Source: Paenibacillus dakarensis
GTDB taxonomy: Bacteria; Bacillota; Bacilli; Paenibacillales; Paenibacillaceae
NCBI RefSeq assembly: GCF_001373415.1
Contig: NZ_CDSE01000028.1
Coordinates: 1-64,000, forward strand
Reading direction: 5' to 3'
Length of the DNA: 64,000 bases
The position numbers and the translations under genes are program-made. Shown piece by piece: positions 26,406 through 35,438 of this stretch. Under the pieces are notes generated by a model. The model did no database searches. It was not told the origin of the DNA and worked only from the letters and a program-made list of their open reading frames with translations. The first letter of the stretch is position 1; every line of letters begins with the position of its first letter.

Positions 26406-27671
26406 GTGAAAAAAATACAGCTGTCAAACGGCCTGAGAGTAGTTATGGAACAAATCCCTACAAGCCGTTCGGTTTCTTTCGGGATATGGGTGAAGACGGG
26501 GTCCCGGAATGAGTCCGAGAATGTTAACGGGATTACGCATTTTATTGAACATATGATGTTTAAAGGTACAGAGCGTTTTGATGCCCGTGCTATTGCCGAG
26601 CAGTTTGATGCAATTGGTGGAAATGTCAATGCATTTACATCCAAGGAGTATACATGTTATTACGCAAAGGTACTGGATGAGCACCTTCCTATTGCAGTCG
26701 ATGTGTTATCGGATATGTTTTTTAACTCCAAGCTTGATTCGGTGGAGCTGGCGAAGGAGAAAAATGTGATTTTAGAGGAAATCGCGATGTATGAGGATAC
26801 TCCGGATGATCTCGTTCACGATCTGATGTCGATGGCGGCATACGGAGAACACCCGCTTGCATACCCGATTCTGGGCACGAAAGAACGTCTTGAAGCCATG
26901 GACTCGGATGCCTTACGATCCTATATGAACAGCCACTATACGATTGAGAATACAGTAATTGCTCTGGCTGGTCATATTGACGATGGCGTGATCGAACTGT
27001 TGGAACGACATTTTGGCGCTTTCAGGAATAGTGCTTCCAGCCGGAAGCTGACAGTTCCAGATTTTAAAGACGGGGTATTATTCCGCAAGAAGAAAACAGA
27101 GCAAAACCATATTTGTATGTCTTTTCCCGGCAGTTCCATTGGGGATGATCTTCAGTATGCAATGGTACTGCTCAACAATGCTATCGGCGGCGGCATGAGC
27201 TCACGTTTATTCCAGGAAATCCGTGAGAAGCGGGGACTAGCCTATTCTGTGTATTCCTATCACAGCTCTCATGCAGATAGCGGGATGTTTACCATATACG
27301 CAGGTACAGCACCGAAACAAACGAAGGAAGTTCTGGAATTAACCAAAGAGATATTGTCAGATCTGGCGGTAAACGGGATGACAGAGGATGAACTGCGAAA
27401 AGGTAAAGAGCAGCTTAAAGGAAGTTTGATTCTCAGCCTGGAAAGCACAGGAAGCCGGATGAACCGCCTTGGCAAAAATGAGCTTATGCTCGGTCGTCAT
27501 TTTAGCCTGGATGAGATGATTGAGCGAATTGAAAAAGTTAACATGAATGATATTGAGAGCGTATTAGACCGGATGTTTGTAACTCCATTTGCTCTGGCAA
27601 TGGTCGGGTCCTCAGATAAGGCGCTTAACAACATTAGGAGGGACGAATTTGTTGCATCACGTTCAAATTAA
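26406..27671 (+). CDS. mlpA: M16 family zinc metalloprotease MlpA
   Basis: Processing-protease-like M16 enzyme, cytoplasmic in bacteria. The 421 residues carry the inverted zinc motif HFIEH near residue 45, the third ligand region [19 protein letters not shown], and the C-terminal [15 protein letters not shown] block typical of the MPP/PqqL subfamily. Start is GTG 26406 after AGGAGGG. In B. subtilis MlpA represses extracellular protease genes through an unknown route. The end overlaps the dut start by 23 nt, so the two genes are coupled. Confidence 0.93.
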   Translation: MKKIQLSNGLRVVMEQIPTSRSVSFGIWVKTGSRNESENVNGITHFIEHMMFKGTERFDARAIAEQFDAIGGNVNAFTSKEYTCYYAKVLDEHLPIAVDVLSDMFFNSKLDSVELAKEKNVILEEIAMYEDTPDDLVHDLMSMAAYGEHPLAYPILGTKERLEAMDSDALRSYMNSHYTIENTVIALAGHIDDGVIELLERHFGAFRNSASSRKLTVPDFKDGVLFRKKKTEQNHICMSFPGSSIGDDLQYAMVLLNNAIGGGMSSRLFQEIREKRGLAYSVYSYHSSHADSGMFTIYAGTAPKQTKEVLELTKEILSDLAVNGMTEDELRKGKEQLKGSLILSLESTGSRMNRLGKNELMLGRHFSLDEMIERIEKVNMNDIESVLDRMFVTPFALAMVGSSDKALNNIRRDEFVASRSN

Positions 27672-28095
27672 CAGATTATCAGGAAATGAAGATGTATTGC
27701 TCCCGGTTAAAATGTCAGAGCTTGCTTCTGGCTTTGACCTGCATGCTGCCGTTGCAGAACCGGTGGTTTTGATGCCAGGAGAGCGCAAGCTGATCCCTAC
27801 CGGATTCGCGATCGCAATGCCGGGGGAATTAGAGGCGCAGATTCGTCCACGCAGCGGACTGGCCTTTAAACATGGTATAACCTGCCTAAACACGCCAGGA
27901 ACCATTGATGCCGATTACCGTGGAGAAGTTAAGGTACTGCTCATTAATCTCGGTCAGGAGCCATTTACGATTGTACGTAATGAACGGATTGCTCAGATGG
28001 TATTTCAGACCGTACCGGTAGTCGAATTCGAGGAAGTCGACGAATTATCCGATACCGTTCGCGGAAGCGGAGGATTTGGGCATACAGGTAAATAA
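27649..28095 (+). CDS. dut: Deoxyuridine 5'-triphosphate nucleotidohydrolase
   Basis: Hydrolyses dUTP to dUMP, keeping uracil out of DNA. The 148 residues show the five trimeric dUTPase motifs: SGFDLHAA (I), [12 protein letters not shown] (II), [22 protein letters not shown] (III, opening 20 shown in sequence), RIAQMVF (IV) and [11 protein letters not shown] (V). TTG 27649 is set by AGGAGGG 6 nt upstream; TTG 27652 is nearly as good. It occupies the place of ymxH in B. subtilis, between mlpA and dpaA. Confidence 0.95.
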   Translation: MLHHVQINRLSGNEDVLLPVKMSELASGFDLHAAVAEPVVLMPGERKLIPTGFAIAMPGELEAQIRPRSGLAFKHGITCLNTPGTIDADYRGEVKVLLINLGQEPFTIVRNERIAQMVFQTVPVVEFEEVDELSDTVRGSGGFGHTGK

Positions 28096-28114
28096 GAAAT
28101 ATATTAATCAGGAA

Positions 28115-28148
28115 AAGCCTGCAGAGATCATCTCTGCAAGCTTTTTTT
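28115..28148 (+). terminator. intrinsic terminator after dut
   Basis: AAGCCTGCAGAGAT pairs with ATCTCTGCAAGCTT, followed by further T. Confidence 0.85.
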
Positions 28149-28204
28149 GTTATGAATTCAAAGATTTATGCTGAATTGAAAGTAGGTTTAGAAACTGCCC
28201 CGCT

Positions 28205-28233
28205 CACCTCTTTATAGGCCAGTGCATAAGATG
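28205..28233 (+). promoter_or_regulatory. candidate sigma-K promoter of dpaAB
   Basis: CACC (28205-28208), 16 bp, CATAAGATG (28225-28233), close to the sigma-K pattern AC-N16-CATAnnnTA. Dipicolinate synthase is made in the mother cell under sigma-K in B. subtilis, which supports the reading. Confidence 0.6.
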
Positions 28234-28269
28234 GTCTATACATTGGTTTGGAAAGGAGCGACGCCTTGC

Positions 28270-29169
28270 ATGCTGACAGGAGTCCGAACCGTATTTCTTG
28301 GCGGTGACGCGCGGCAGATTGAAGTAATCCGCAAATGCGCTGAAATGGATGCCTCTGTATCAATAGCCGGTTTTGACAAATTGCAGGATTCCTTTCAGGG
28401 AGTAACCCGGGAGCCTCTTACAGCTGAGCTGCTGTCAGATGCTGATGTGCTGATACTGCCTGTTGTTGGTTGTGATGATGAAGGCCGTATTGGTGCGCTT
28501 TACGCGGAAGGGCCGCTGAAGCTTGAAGAGGAACACATCCAAGCCATGCCGAAACATGGTGTTGTATATACTGGGATGGCTAAAAGCTATTTAAGATCAC
28601 TGTGTGAGAAAAACAACATCAAGCTGGTTGAGCTGTTAGAGCGTGATGACGTAGCCATTTACAATTCGATTCCGACGGCAGAAGGCGCGCTGATGATGGC
28701 TATTCAAAATACAGATTTTACGATTCATGGATCGACCAGTATGGTACTAGGTATGGGGCGCACGGGTTTTACAATGGCAAGAAGTTTACAGGGTTTAGGA
28801 GCCAAAATCAAAATGGGAGTACGCAAAACAGAGCATTATGCCAGAGCGGAAGAAATGGGCTGGAAACCTTTTATGATCAAGGATCTCAGCTCTCAGTTAT
28901 CTGATATCAATCTGTTATTTAATACGATTCCATCGATGATCGTTACAGCACAAATTATATCGAAGATGCCTCGTGAGGCTGTCATTATAGATCTGGCCTC
29001 TGCGCCTGGCGGATGTGATTTCCGTTATGCCGAGAAGAGGGGGATCAAAGCCATGCTTGCACCCGGACTACCCGGAATCGTAGCTCCAAAAACGGCGGGC
29101 ATTATTATGGCTAATACGCTAGTGGAGTTGATTTCAGAAGAAATCAAGATTCGGGGGGACGCCAAATGA
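28270..29169 (+). CDS. dpaA: Dipicolinate synthase subunit A
   Basis: With DpaB makes dipicolinic acid from dihydrodipicolinate for the spore core. The 299 residues show an N-terminal DpaA domain (FLGGDARQIEVIRKCAEM) and a Rossmann fold with VLGMGRTGFTMARSLQGLGA near residue 160. ATG 28270 is the start, 11 nt after AAAGGAG; an earlier ATG at 28222 lies in the predicted promoter. The stop overlaps dpaB by ATGA. Its substrate route is DapG, Asd and DapA; asd is a relic here. Confidence 0.94.
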   Translation: MLTGVRTVFLGGDARQIEVIRKCAEMDASVSIAGFDKLQDSFQGVTREPLTAELLSDADVLILPVVGCDDEGRIGALYAEGPLKLEEEHIQAMPKHGVVYTGMAKSYLRSLCEKNNIKLVELLERDDVAIYNSIPTAEGALMMAIQNTDFTIHGSTSMVLGMGRTGFTMARSLQGLGAKIKMGVRKTEHYARAEEMGWKPFMIKDLSSQLSDINLLFNTIPSMIVTAQIISKMPREAVIIDLASAPGGCDFRYAEKRGIKAMLAPGLPGIVAPKTAGIIMANTLVELISEEIKIRGDAK

Positions 29170-29762
29170 ATTGGAACGGGATAACCGTAGGTTATGCATT
29201 AACGGGCTCACACTGCACCTTTGAAGAAGTTATGCCCCAAATCAAACGTTTTAAAGATGGAGGTGCGAATGTAATTCCCATTGTATCCGGAACGATCATG
29301 ACAACGGATACTCGATTCGGGACTTCAGAAAATTGGCAGAAACAGTTGAAAGAAATAACAGGGAATGATATTATTTCTACAATTGTGGAGGCTGAACCGC
29401 TCGGTCCCTCCAAGCTTCTGGATGTTTTGGTTATTGCGCCTTGTACAGGGAATTCGACAAGTAAGCTTGCGAATGCCATGACGGATGGCGCTGTCTTAAT
29501 GGCAGCCAAAGCGCAAATGAGAAACGGCCGGCCGCTTGTGCTGGCTATTTCAACGAACGACGGACTTGGATTGAATGCTGCAAATATTGCGAAGCTGCTT
29601 GTTACGAAGAATATTTATTTTGTTCCTTTCGGACAGGATAATCCAGAGCAAAAGCCCAATTCGCTTGTTGCGAAGATGGATCTTATTCCTGAAACTTGTT
29701 ATGAAGCGCTGAAGGGTAAACAGTTGCAGCCAATGATCATTGAACGGTTTCATTCCGCATAA
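29166..29762 (+). CDS. dpaB: Dipicolinate synthase subunit B
   Basis: Flavoprotein-like partner of DpaA. The 198 residues show the flavoprotein fold of the Dfp family: VGYALTGSHCTFEEVMPQIK, VLVIAPCTGNSTSKLANAMTDG (opening 20 shown), AAKAQMRNGRPLVLAISTND and FVPFGQDNPEQKPNS. Starts inside the dpaA stop. Directly downstream is the decayed asd. Confidence 0.94.
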   Translation: MNWNGITVGYALTGSHCTFEEVMPQIKRFKDGGANVIPIVSGTIMTTDTRFGTSENWQKQLKEITGNDIISTIVEAEPLGPSKLLDVLVIAPCTGNSTSKLANAMTDGAVLMAAKAQMRNGRPLVLAISTNDGLGLNAANIAKLLVTKNIYFVPFGQDNPEQKPNSLVAKMDLIPETCYEALKGKQLQPMIIERFHSA

Positions 29763-30081
29763 ATTGGATCGATCCCGAAGATTTGCAGTTTGCGAGAAAA
29801 AAGGTTATGCCCTATACATTGAACGAAAAATTGGCCCGTGAGACCGAAAAAGGGCGACAACTCCACTGACGTTACCAGCTGCTTGCACGTATTCCAGTAG
29901 CTTATGGCCATTCTTAAATCCGTAACTTTAGAATTCAAAGCGATTCGTTTCGGATAACCTGCTGAGCAGCGCGGCTTGGAATGCTGTGCAAATTGCAACA
30001 TTAATTGCTTCCAAACGAAACGGCCAGGCTTGTTCTGGCCGTTTCAATCCATCGGGCGCCTTGTTTTGTCTCCGGAACTAA
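29763..30081 (+). pseudogene. asd: decayed aspartate-semialdehyde dehydrogenase (asd) remnant
   Basis: No intact gene fills this stretch, but conserved pieces of Asd appear in order in three different frames. They are YTLNEKLARETEK (29813-29851), KKGDNSTDVTSC (29847-29882), RIPVAYGHS followed by a stop (29888-29917), and FVSDNLLSSAAWNAVQIA (29944-29997). They match, from memory of the family, the region 'YTFEE..NETKKI', 'VTATCVRVPV.YGHSESV' and the C-terminal 'VSDNLLKGAAWNSVQIAE'. The N-terminal two thirds, including the catalytic Cys, are gone, and most of the segment between the GHS block and the C-terminus is deleted. In related genomes asd stands exactly here, between dpaB and dapG. A functional asd must lie elsewhere, because DapA and DpaAB need its product. 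Confidence 0.82.
30017..30045 (+). other. perfect 11-bp inverted repeat before dapG
   Basis: GAAACGGCCAG (30017-30027), 7-nt loop, CTGGCCGTTTC (30035-30045). No T run follows, so it is not a typical terminator; it may be a remnant of asd 3' structure or an RNA element in the dapG leader. Confidence 0.55.
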
Positions 30082-30095
30082 ACGGAGGATTTACC

Positions 30096-31310
30096 ATGCG
30101 CATTCTGGTTCAGAAATTTGGAGGCACCTCATTGTCTTCGCCTCAGGCAAGGGCACGTGTCATCGAGCATATTCGCCGTGAATTGGCCCAGCAGTATCAT
30201 CTAGTTGTGGTCGTATCTGCCATAGGACGTCTGGGCGAACCTTACGCTACGGACACGCTTCTTCATTGGATTGAGCAAAACGGCAATGAACTTCCGGTAA
30301 GAGAAAAGGATATGCTTCTCTGCTGTGGAGAGATCATTTCGGCAGCGACCTTATGCAGTCTTCTTCAACATGAAGGTGTTTCAGCAGTTGTATTAACAGG
30401 AGCACAAGCGGGATTGATTACAGATTATCAGTATGGGAATGCGAGGATCCTCGATGTAAGGCCAGGCAGAGTCCGAACAGAACTGGAGAAAGTTCAAGTT
30501 GTGATCGTTGCCGGGTTTCAAGGACAGACCGAGAACGGGGATTTAACGACACTTGGACGAGGCGGCAGTGATACATCGGCTACAGCCCTAGGCGCAGCCC
30601 TAAATGCAGAAATGGTTGATATTTATACAGACGTAGACGGTATTTTGACGGCTGATCCCAGAGTAGTTGAAGACGCCAGACCGCTTAGCCAGGTGAGTTA
30701 TACAGAAATATGCAATATGGCGTACCAAGGTGCAAAAGTTATCCATCCGAGGGCTGTTGAAATTGCTATGCAGTCTTCTATACCGCTGCGTGTTCGTTCA
30801 ACCTTTACAGATACGGAAGGTACGCTTGTAACACAGCCTGACGGTTTTAAGGATTCACCAACAGGTATTCTCGACCGCCATGTAACGGGGCTGGCCTATG
30901 TAAGTAATATAACTCAGATTGCGATAGATGGTGACCGAACGGAGAACCTCCAGCTGAAGGTATTCCGGACAATGGCTGAAAATTCGATCAGTGTTGATTT
31001 TATCAATGTTACTCCTACAGGAGTGTTATATACCATATTTGATTATGACGCTGAGAAGGCGATTTCTGCATTGCAGAAATTAAGTCTGAAGCCAAAGAGC
31101 TTATCCGGATGTGCCAAGGTTTCCGTGATCGGAGGCGGAATAAATGGAGTTCCAGGGATTATGGCCAAAATTGTTGAAGCGCTGAGTGAAATTGAAGTTC
31201 CGATACTCCAATCAGCGGACTCCAACACTACAATATGGCTTCTGGTTAAAAAGGAAGATATGGTTCAAGCGCTCAGAGCGCTTCATCATAAATTTGAGCT
31301 TCACCGGTAG
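30096..31310 (+). CDS. dapG: Aspartokinase I (diaminopimelate-sensitive type)
   Basis: Phosphorylates aspartate, first step to diaminopimelate, lysine and dipicolinate. The 404 residues equal B. subtilis DapG. Motifs: VQKFGGTSLSSPQARARV (catalytic KFGGTS), VVVSAIGR, GFQGQTENGDLTTLGRGGSD, YTDVDGILTADPR, and two ACT domains at the C-terminus (AENSISVDFINVTPTG; VSVIGGGINGVPGIMAKI). Start ATG 30096 follows ACGGAGGA. Works with dapA just downstream. Confidence 0.95.
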   Translation: MRILVQKFGGTSLSSPQARARVIEHIRRELAQQYHLVVVVSAIGRLGEPYATDTLLHWIEQNGNELPVREKDMLLCCGEIISAATLCSLLQHEGVSAVVLTGAQAGLITDYQYGNARILDVRPGRVRTELEKVQVVIVAGFQGQTENGDLTTLGRGGSDTSATALGAALNAEMVDIYTDVDGILTADPRVVEDARPLSQVSYTEICNMAYQGAKVIHPRAVEIAMQSSIPLRVRSTFTDTEGTLVTQPDGFKDSPTGILDRHVTGLAYVSNITQIAIDGDRTENLQLKVFRTMAENSISVDFINVTPTGVLYTIFDYDAEKAISALQKLSLKPKSLSGCAKVSVIGGGINGVPGIMAKIVEALSEIEVPILQSADSNTTIWLLVKKEDMVQALRALHHKFELHR

Positions 31311-31358
31311 AATTTATCTATAATACATTTTCGCCGGCAATATGAAGGAGGAAGCACT

Positions 31359-32240
31359 GTGGATTTTGGAAGATTAATTACAGCAATGGTTACCCCGTTT
31401 GATGCTGATGGCGAGATTAATTGGGACGAGACCGCGAGATTAGTCGACTACCTTATTGAGGATCAGCACGCTGATTCTTTAGTAGTTGCGGGTACGACAG
31501 GAGAATCTCCCACTCTAAGCGATGATGAAAAGCTGCAGTTGTTCCGATTTGTTGTAGAGCATGCCGCAGGAAGAATTAAAGTTATTGCGGGAACGGGAAG
31601 CAATAACACCGAACACTCCATTAAGCTTACACAAAGTGCAGAACAGTGCGGTGTAGACGGCATATTATTAGTATCTCCGTATTACAACAAGCCTAACCAA
31701 GAAGGAATGTTCCTGCATTTTAAAGCTATAGCAGAATCCACGACACTTCCGATCATGTTATATAATGTGCCTGGGCGGACAGGAATTAGCTTGACTGCCG
31801 CTACAACACTCAGACTGGCTCAAATACCTAACATTGTGGCTACCAAGGAATGTGCTTCACTGGATCAAGTAACACAGATTGTTTCCGGAGCTCCTGAAGG
31901 CTTTTTCACATATACAGGTGACGATTCCTCGGCCCTTCCTGCAATGGCGGTTGGTGCGTATGGGATTGTGAGTGTTGCAGGACATATTGCAGGCAAGGAA
32001 ATGAAGGATATGATTCATGCCTACCTGAAAGGTAACGTTCAAGATGCAGCCAGACTGCATCAGAAGCTAATGCCGCTGTTTAAAGGGTTATTTGAATGCC
32101 CTGAACCGCTCCCGAATCCGTCTGCGGTAAAATTCGCGCTAGTTGAGAAGGGGTATCAGGTCGGGGGAGTCCGGTTACCTTTGGTTTCACCTAGTGAGAA
32201 TGAAGTTGTTTATATCCGAAAAATGCTGGAACATTTTTAA
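31359..32240 (+). CDS. dapA: 4-hydroxy-tetrahydrodipicolinate synthase
   Basis: Condenses pyruvate with aspartate semialdehyde. The 293 residues contain GTTGESPTL, VIAGTGSNNTEHSIKLT, LLVSPYYNKPNQEGM, MLYNVPGRTGISL and the Schiff-base lysine in IVATKECASLDQV. Start is GTG 31359 after AAGGAGGAAG. Closes the dapG-dapA pair with a strong terminator. Confidence 0.96.
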   Translation: MDFGRLITAMVTPFDADGEINWDETARLVDYLIEDQHADSLVVAGTTGESPTLSDDEKLQLFRFVVEHAAGRIKVIAGTGSNNTEHSIKLTQSAEQCGVDGILLVSPYYNKPNQEGMFLHFKAIAESTTLPIMLYNVPGRTGISLTAATTLRLAQIPNIVATKECASLDQVTQIVSGAPEGFFTYTGDDSSALPAMAVGAYGIVSVAGHIAGKEMKDMIHAYLKGNVQDAARLHQKLMPLFKGLFECPEPLPNPSAVKFALVEKGYQVGGVRLPLVSPSENEVVYIRKMLEHF

Positions 32241-32290
32241 AATGTGAGTCGCAAAAACCTGCAAATTGTGTATATATACCATATATTCCG

Positions 32291-32330
32291 AAAAACCGCC
32301 GTCTTCACTCAAGAAGGCGGTTTTTCTTTT
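32291..32330 (+). terminator. intrinsic terminator after dapA
   Basis: AAAAACCGCC (32291-32300) pairs with GGCGGTTTTT (32316-32325), then CTTTT. Confidence 0.9.
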
Positions 32331-32379
32331 ATAAAACGTTGCTTTAGAGGGGTATCCTAACCCTTACTGGGTGGGTGAC

Positions 32380-32409
32380 TTGTGTTTTCACTTTTTCATC
32401 ATGTATAAT
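32380..32409 (+). promoter_or_regulatory. sigma-A promoter of the RNase J gene
   Basis: TTGTGT (32380-32385), 18-bp spacer, TATAAT (32404-32409). Confidence 0.65.
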
Positions 32410-32494
32410 GAATTCAAGTGACTGGGTGCGGTATATTTTGAAATTTAATATAAGAATTGGTGATCGTCCAAAACTTTAGGAGGGTTAGATTGAT

Positions 32495-34174
32495 TTGTCT
32501 AAAAAAATAAACAGCGATAAATTATCGATTTTTGCCTTGGGCGGCGTCGGTGAAATCGGAAAAAATATGTATGTCATTCAATATGCAAATGACATCGTTG
32601 TCGTGGACGCGGGGCTTAAATTTCCGGAAGAGGATATGCTTGGAATCGACATTGTCATTCCTGATATTTCTTATTTGACGGAGAATCGTGATAAAGTGAG
32701 AGGGATTTTACTCACTCACGGACACGAAGACCATATTGGCGGCTTGCCGTACGTATTGAAACATTTGAATGTACCTGTATACGGTACGAAGCTGACTTTG
32801 GGTCTTGTAGAGAACAAACTGAAAGAAGCGAATTTGCTTGGCGAGACGAAGCGGATTCTTATTCATGCGGATTCGGAAATTCAACTGGGAAGCACGCTGA
32901 AAGCGACTTTCTTCAAAACAAATCACAGTATTCCGGATTCCGTCGGCATCTGCATTGATACACCGGAAGGCTGTGTTGTTCATACGGGTGACTTTAAATT
33001 TGACCATACACCTGTTAATGATCAATACGCCGATTTGCAGCGTATGGCTGAAATCGGAAGCAGAGGCGTTCTGGCCTTGCTGTCTGACAGTACGAATGCT
33101 GAGAAGCCTGGATTTACGCCATCTGAGAAGAATGTGGGTATCGTTCTTGAAGATATTTTCCGTAAAGCAGATCAGCGTGTAGTTGTGGCTACATTTGCTT
33201 CGAACGTACACCGTATTCAACAGGTAATTAACGCTGCTGAATCCACAGGCCGTAAAGTAACGGTTATTGGCCGCAGTATGGTGAATGTTGTGTCTATCGC
33301 TTCCGATCTTGGTTATCTTCATATTCCAGACGGCATGCTGATTGAGCCAGAGGAAGTAAATAAGATGGCTGCTGATCGTGTAGTTGTACTGTGTACAGGC
33401 AGTCAAGGAGAACCAATGTCCGCGTTAACGCGTATGGCGCGTTCAACACACCGTAAGGTTGATATTTTGCCGGGAGATACCGTTATTATTGCAGCTACCC
33501 CAGTACCCGGAAATGAGAAGTATGTAGGACGTACGATTGATGAACTGTTCCGTCTTGGTGCGGATGTCATATATAGTGGTTCGAATTCCGGTGTACACGT
33601 ATCCGGTCATGGAAGTCAGGAAGAGCTTAAGCTTATGCTGAACCTGATGAAGCCGAAATTCTTCATCCCTGTCCATGGTGAATTCCGCATGCAGCGTCGT
33701 CATGCTTTGCTGGCTGAGTCTGTAGGAGTTGACCCCGATAATATCTTTATTACGGATCTGGGAGAAATCGTTGAAATTCAAGCAGGCTCCGCACGTAAAG
33801 CAGGTAAAGTAACTGCAGGTAACGTATTAATTGATGGACTAGGTGTAGGCGATGTCGGTAATATCGTGCTGCGTGATCGTAAATTGCTGTCCCAGGATGG
33901 TATTCTGGTCGTAGTGGTTACACTTAGCAAGCAGAATGGTGCGATTGTATCCGGGCCGGACATTATTTCCCGGGGCTTTGTGTATGTTCGTGAGTCAGAA
34001 GGGTTACTTGAGGAAAGTAACCGGATTGTATCGAGCACATTACAGAAGCTGATGAGTGAAAATGTCAATGAGTGGGCTTCACTTAAGACGAGTGTTAAAG
34101 ATGCTCTGGGACGCTTCCTGTACGAGCAAACTCGCAGAAGACCGATGATACTTCCAATTATCATGGAAGTGTAA
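32495..34174 (+). CDS. rnjB: Ribonuclease J
   Basis: Metallo-beta-lactamase/beta-CASP RNase with 5'-3' exonuclease and endonuclease activity. The 559 residues show FALGGVGEIGKNMYVIQY, the metal motif LTHGHEDHIGG, GDFKFDHTPV, SDSTNAEKPGFTPSE, the beta-CASP block (ATFASNVHRIQQV; CTGSQGEPMSALTRMA) and FIPVHGEFRM. The position after dapA is that of B. subtilis rnjB, hence the symbol; by sequence alone it could be the only or the main RNase J of the organism. TTG 32495 follows TAGGAGGG. Confidence 0.93.
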   Translation: MSKKINSDKLSIFALGGVGEIGKNMYVIQYANDIVVVDAGLKFPEEDMLGIDIVIPDISYLTENRDKVRGILLTHGHEDHIGGLPYVLKHLNVPVYGTKLTLGLVENKLKEANLLGETKRILIHADSEIQLGSTLKATFFKTNHSIPDSVGICIDTPEGCVVHTGDFKFDHTPVNDQYADLQRMAEIGSRGVLALLSDSTNAEKPGFTPSEKNVGIVLEDIFRKADQRVVVATFASNVHRIQQVINAAESTGRKVTVIGRSMVNVVSIASDLGYLHIPDGMLIEPEEVNKMAADRVVVLCTGSQGEPMSALTRMARSTHRKVDILPGDTVIIAATPVPGNEKYVGRTIDELFRLGADVIYSGSNSGVHVSGHGSQEELKLMLNLMKPKFFIPVHGEFRMQRRHALLAESVGVDPDNIFITDLGEIVEIQAGSARKAGKVTAGNVLIDGLGVGDVGNIVLRDRKLLSQDGILVVVVTLSKQNGAIVSGPDIISRGFVYVRESEGLLEESNRIVSSTLQKLMSENVNEWASLKTSVKDALGRFLYEQTRRRPMILPIIMEV

Positions 34175-34209
34175 TAGGCACAACAAACTAAATAATCAGG
34201 CACACAGTC

Positions 34210-34256
34210 GCCCCTTTCGCAGGTATATTGGACGGTTCCCGCGAAAGGGGCTTTTT
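34210..34256 (+). terminator. intrinsic terminator after RNase J
   Basis: GCCCCTTTCGC (34210-34220) pairs with GCGAAAGGGGC (34241-34251), then TTTTT. Confidence 0.9.
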
Positions 34257-34373
34257 GCGTAGCGGGAAAAGGATGAATGGTTGAGAAAATATGAAAATAG
34301 GCATAATCCGGCTTAAAATTTTCCATACTACACCATAGTACAATATCAAAATGATAGAAGGCAGGGTGTAGAA

Positions 34374-35132
34374 ATGACTAATAAATCGGGAAACAGCAAT
34401 AGAACGGGAGAGACGGGAGTGCCTTCCACTCAGCCTGGAGAGAACAATAAACCGTCAGTGGTCGATACCATCCAGCAGTTAGGTCAGACCACAGTGCCTG
34501 GAAGCGGGGATTCTAATATATTTTGCATGACGATTATCGGTCAAATCGAGGGCCATTTGGTTCTTCCTCCGCACAATAAAACAACGAAATATGAGCATAT
34601 CATCCCTCAGTTAGCTGCAGCTGAACAGAATCCGCGAATTGAAGGACTTCTAATCATCTTAAATACGGTTGGTGGTGACGTAGAAGCAGGCCTCGCTATA
34701 GCAGAAATGATTGCTTCCTTAACCAAGCCTACAGTGACGGTAGTTATAGGTGGGGGCCATAGCATTGGAGTGCCCATTGCTGTGGCTTCCAGTTATTCAA
34801 TTATTGCGGAGAGCGCTACGATGACGATTCATCCAATCCGGATGAGCGGACTGGTCATTGGAGTGCCACAGACTTTTGAGTATATGGAGAAGATGCAGGA
34901 GCGGGTCGTCCGGTTTGTTACCTCCCATTCTCGAATTTCGGAGGAGCAGTTCAAAGCCTTGATGTTCAAGACAGGAGAGCTTAACCGTGACATTGGAACA
35001 GCCGTGTCGGGCATGGACGCAGTGAAATATGGGCTCATGAATGAAGTGGGCGGCATCGGACAGGCGCTGGCTAAACTGAATGAATTGATTGGGGAACTAA
35101 AGAAGACGACTTCTGGGGGGCTTGCTCAGTGA
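34374..35132 (+). CDS. tepA: TepA, ClpP-like translocation-enhancing protease
   Basis: ClpP-fold serine protease, cytoplasmic, linked in B. subtilis to efficient protein export and signal-peptide handling. The 252 residues have a polar disordered N-terminus of about 45 residues, then [20 protein letters not shown], the catalytic Ser in [14 protein letters not shown], the catalytic His in TIHPIRMSG, and a C-terminal helical region. It overlaps ylzJ by GTGA and precedes spoIIIE, as in Bacillus. Confidence 0.92.
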   Translation: MTNKSGNSNRTGETGVPSTQPGENNKPSVVDTIQQLGQTTVPGSGDSNIFCMTIIGQIEGHLVLPPHNKTTKYEHIIPQLAAAEQNPRIEGLLIILNTVGGDVEAGLAIAEMIASLTKPTVTVVIGGGHSIGVPIAVASSYSIIAESATMTIHPIRMSGLVIGVPQTFEYMEKMQERVVRFVTSHSRISEEQFKALMFKTGELNRDIGTAVSGMDAVKYGLMNEVGGIGQALAKLNELIGELKKTTSGGLAQ

Positions 35133-35377
35133 CGCTTTACACTGTAATACCTGAAGATATGATCTGGTCAAATGACAACAGGGAGCAGGAGCCTTCTCAT
35201 ACGGTGGAGATTCAAATCGGCGGCATTCTTATGCAGGTTGAACCGATGCAGGATCACAAGGCTAAAATTGTTCGTTTGCTGAATGGTGAACTGGGAGATT
35301 ACTTGAATCCGCTGTACACCCCGGGTAATACCATTTCCTTCGTTCCTGTCATGGATCAAAATAGTTCTAAAGTCTGA
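35129..35377 (+). CDS. ylzJ: YlzJ-like small protein
   Basis: Short protein of unknown function at the conserved position between tepA and spoIIIE. The 82 residues begin [13 protein letters not shown] and end in a hydrophobic, non-membrane pattern with [13 protein letters not shown], which fits the YlzJ family. The GTG start overlaps the tepA stop, so expression follows tepA. Confidence 0.8.
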   Translation: MTLYTVIPEDMIWSNDNREQEPSHTVEIQIGGILMQVEPMQDHKAKIVRLLNGELGDYLNPLYTPGNTISFVPVMDQNSSKV

Positions 35378-35408
35378 AAAGAGAACATAGGTGCGCCATC
35401 TGAAAATA

Positions 35409-35417
35409 TGCTATAAT
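35409..35417 (+). promoter_or_regulatory. extended -10 promoter before spoIIIE
   Basis: TG-C-TATAAT (35409-35417), with no good -35. The start codon lies about 22 nt downstream, leaving a very short leader. Confidence 0.5.
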
Positions 35418-35438
35418 ATGGCTTCGGGGGTGACACTA

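Noticed and set aside
29750-30001. 83-codon frame on the minus strand opposite the dpaB-dapG gap
   Set aside because: No ribosome site or family pattern; the + strand shows ordered Asd fragments that explain the stretch better.
29763-30095. Lysine riboswitch upstream of dapG
   Set aside because: None of the conserved lysine-box core sequences is seen; the stretch is explained by the asd relic.
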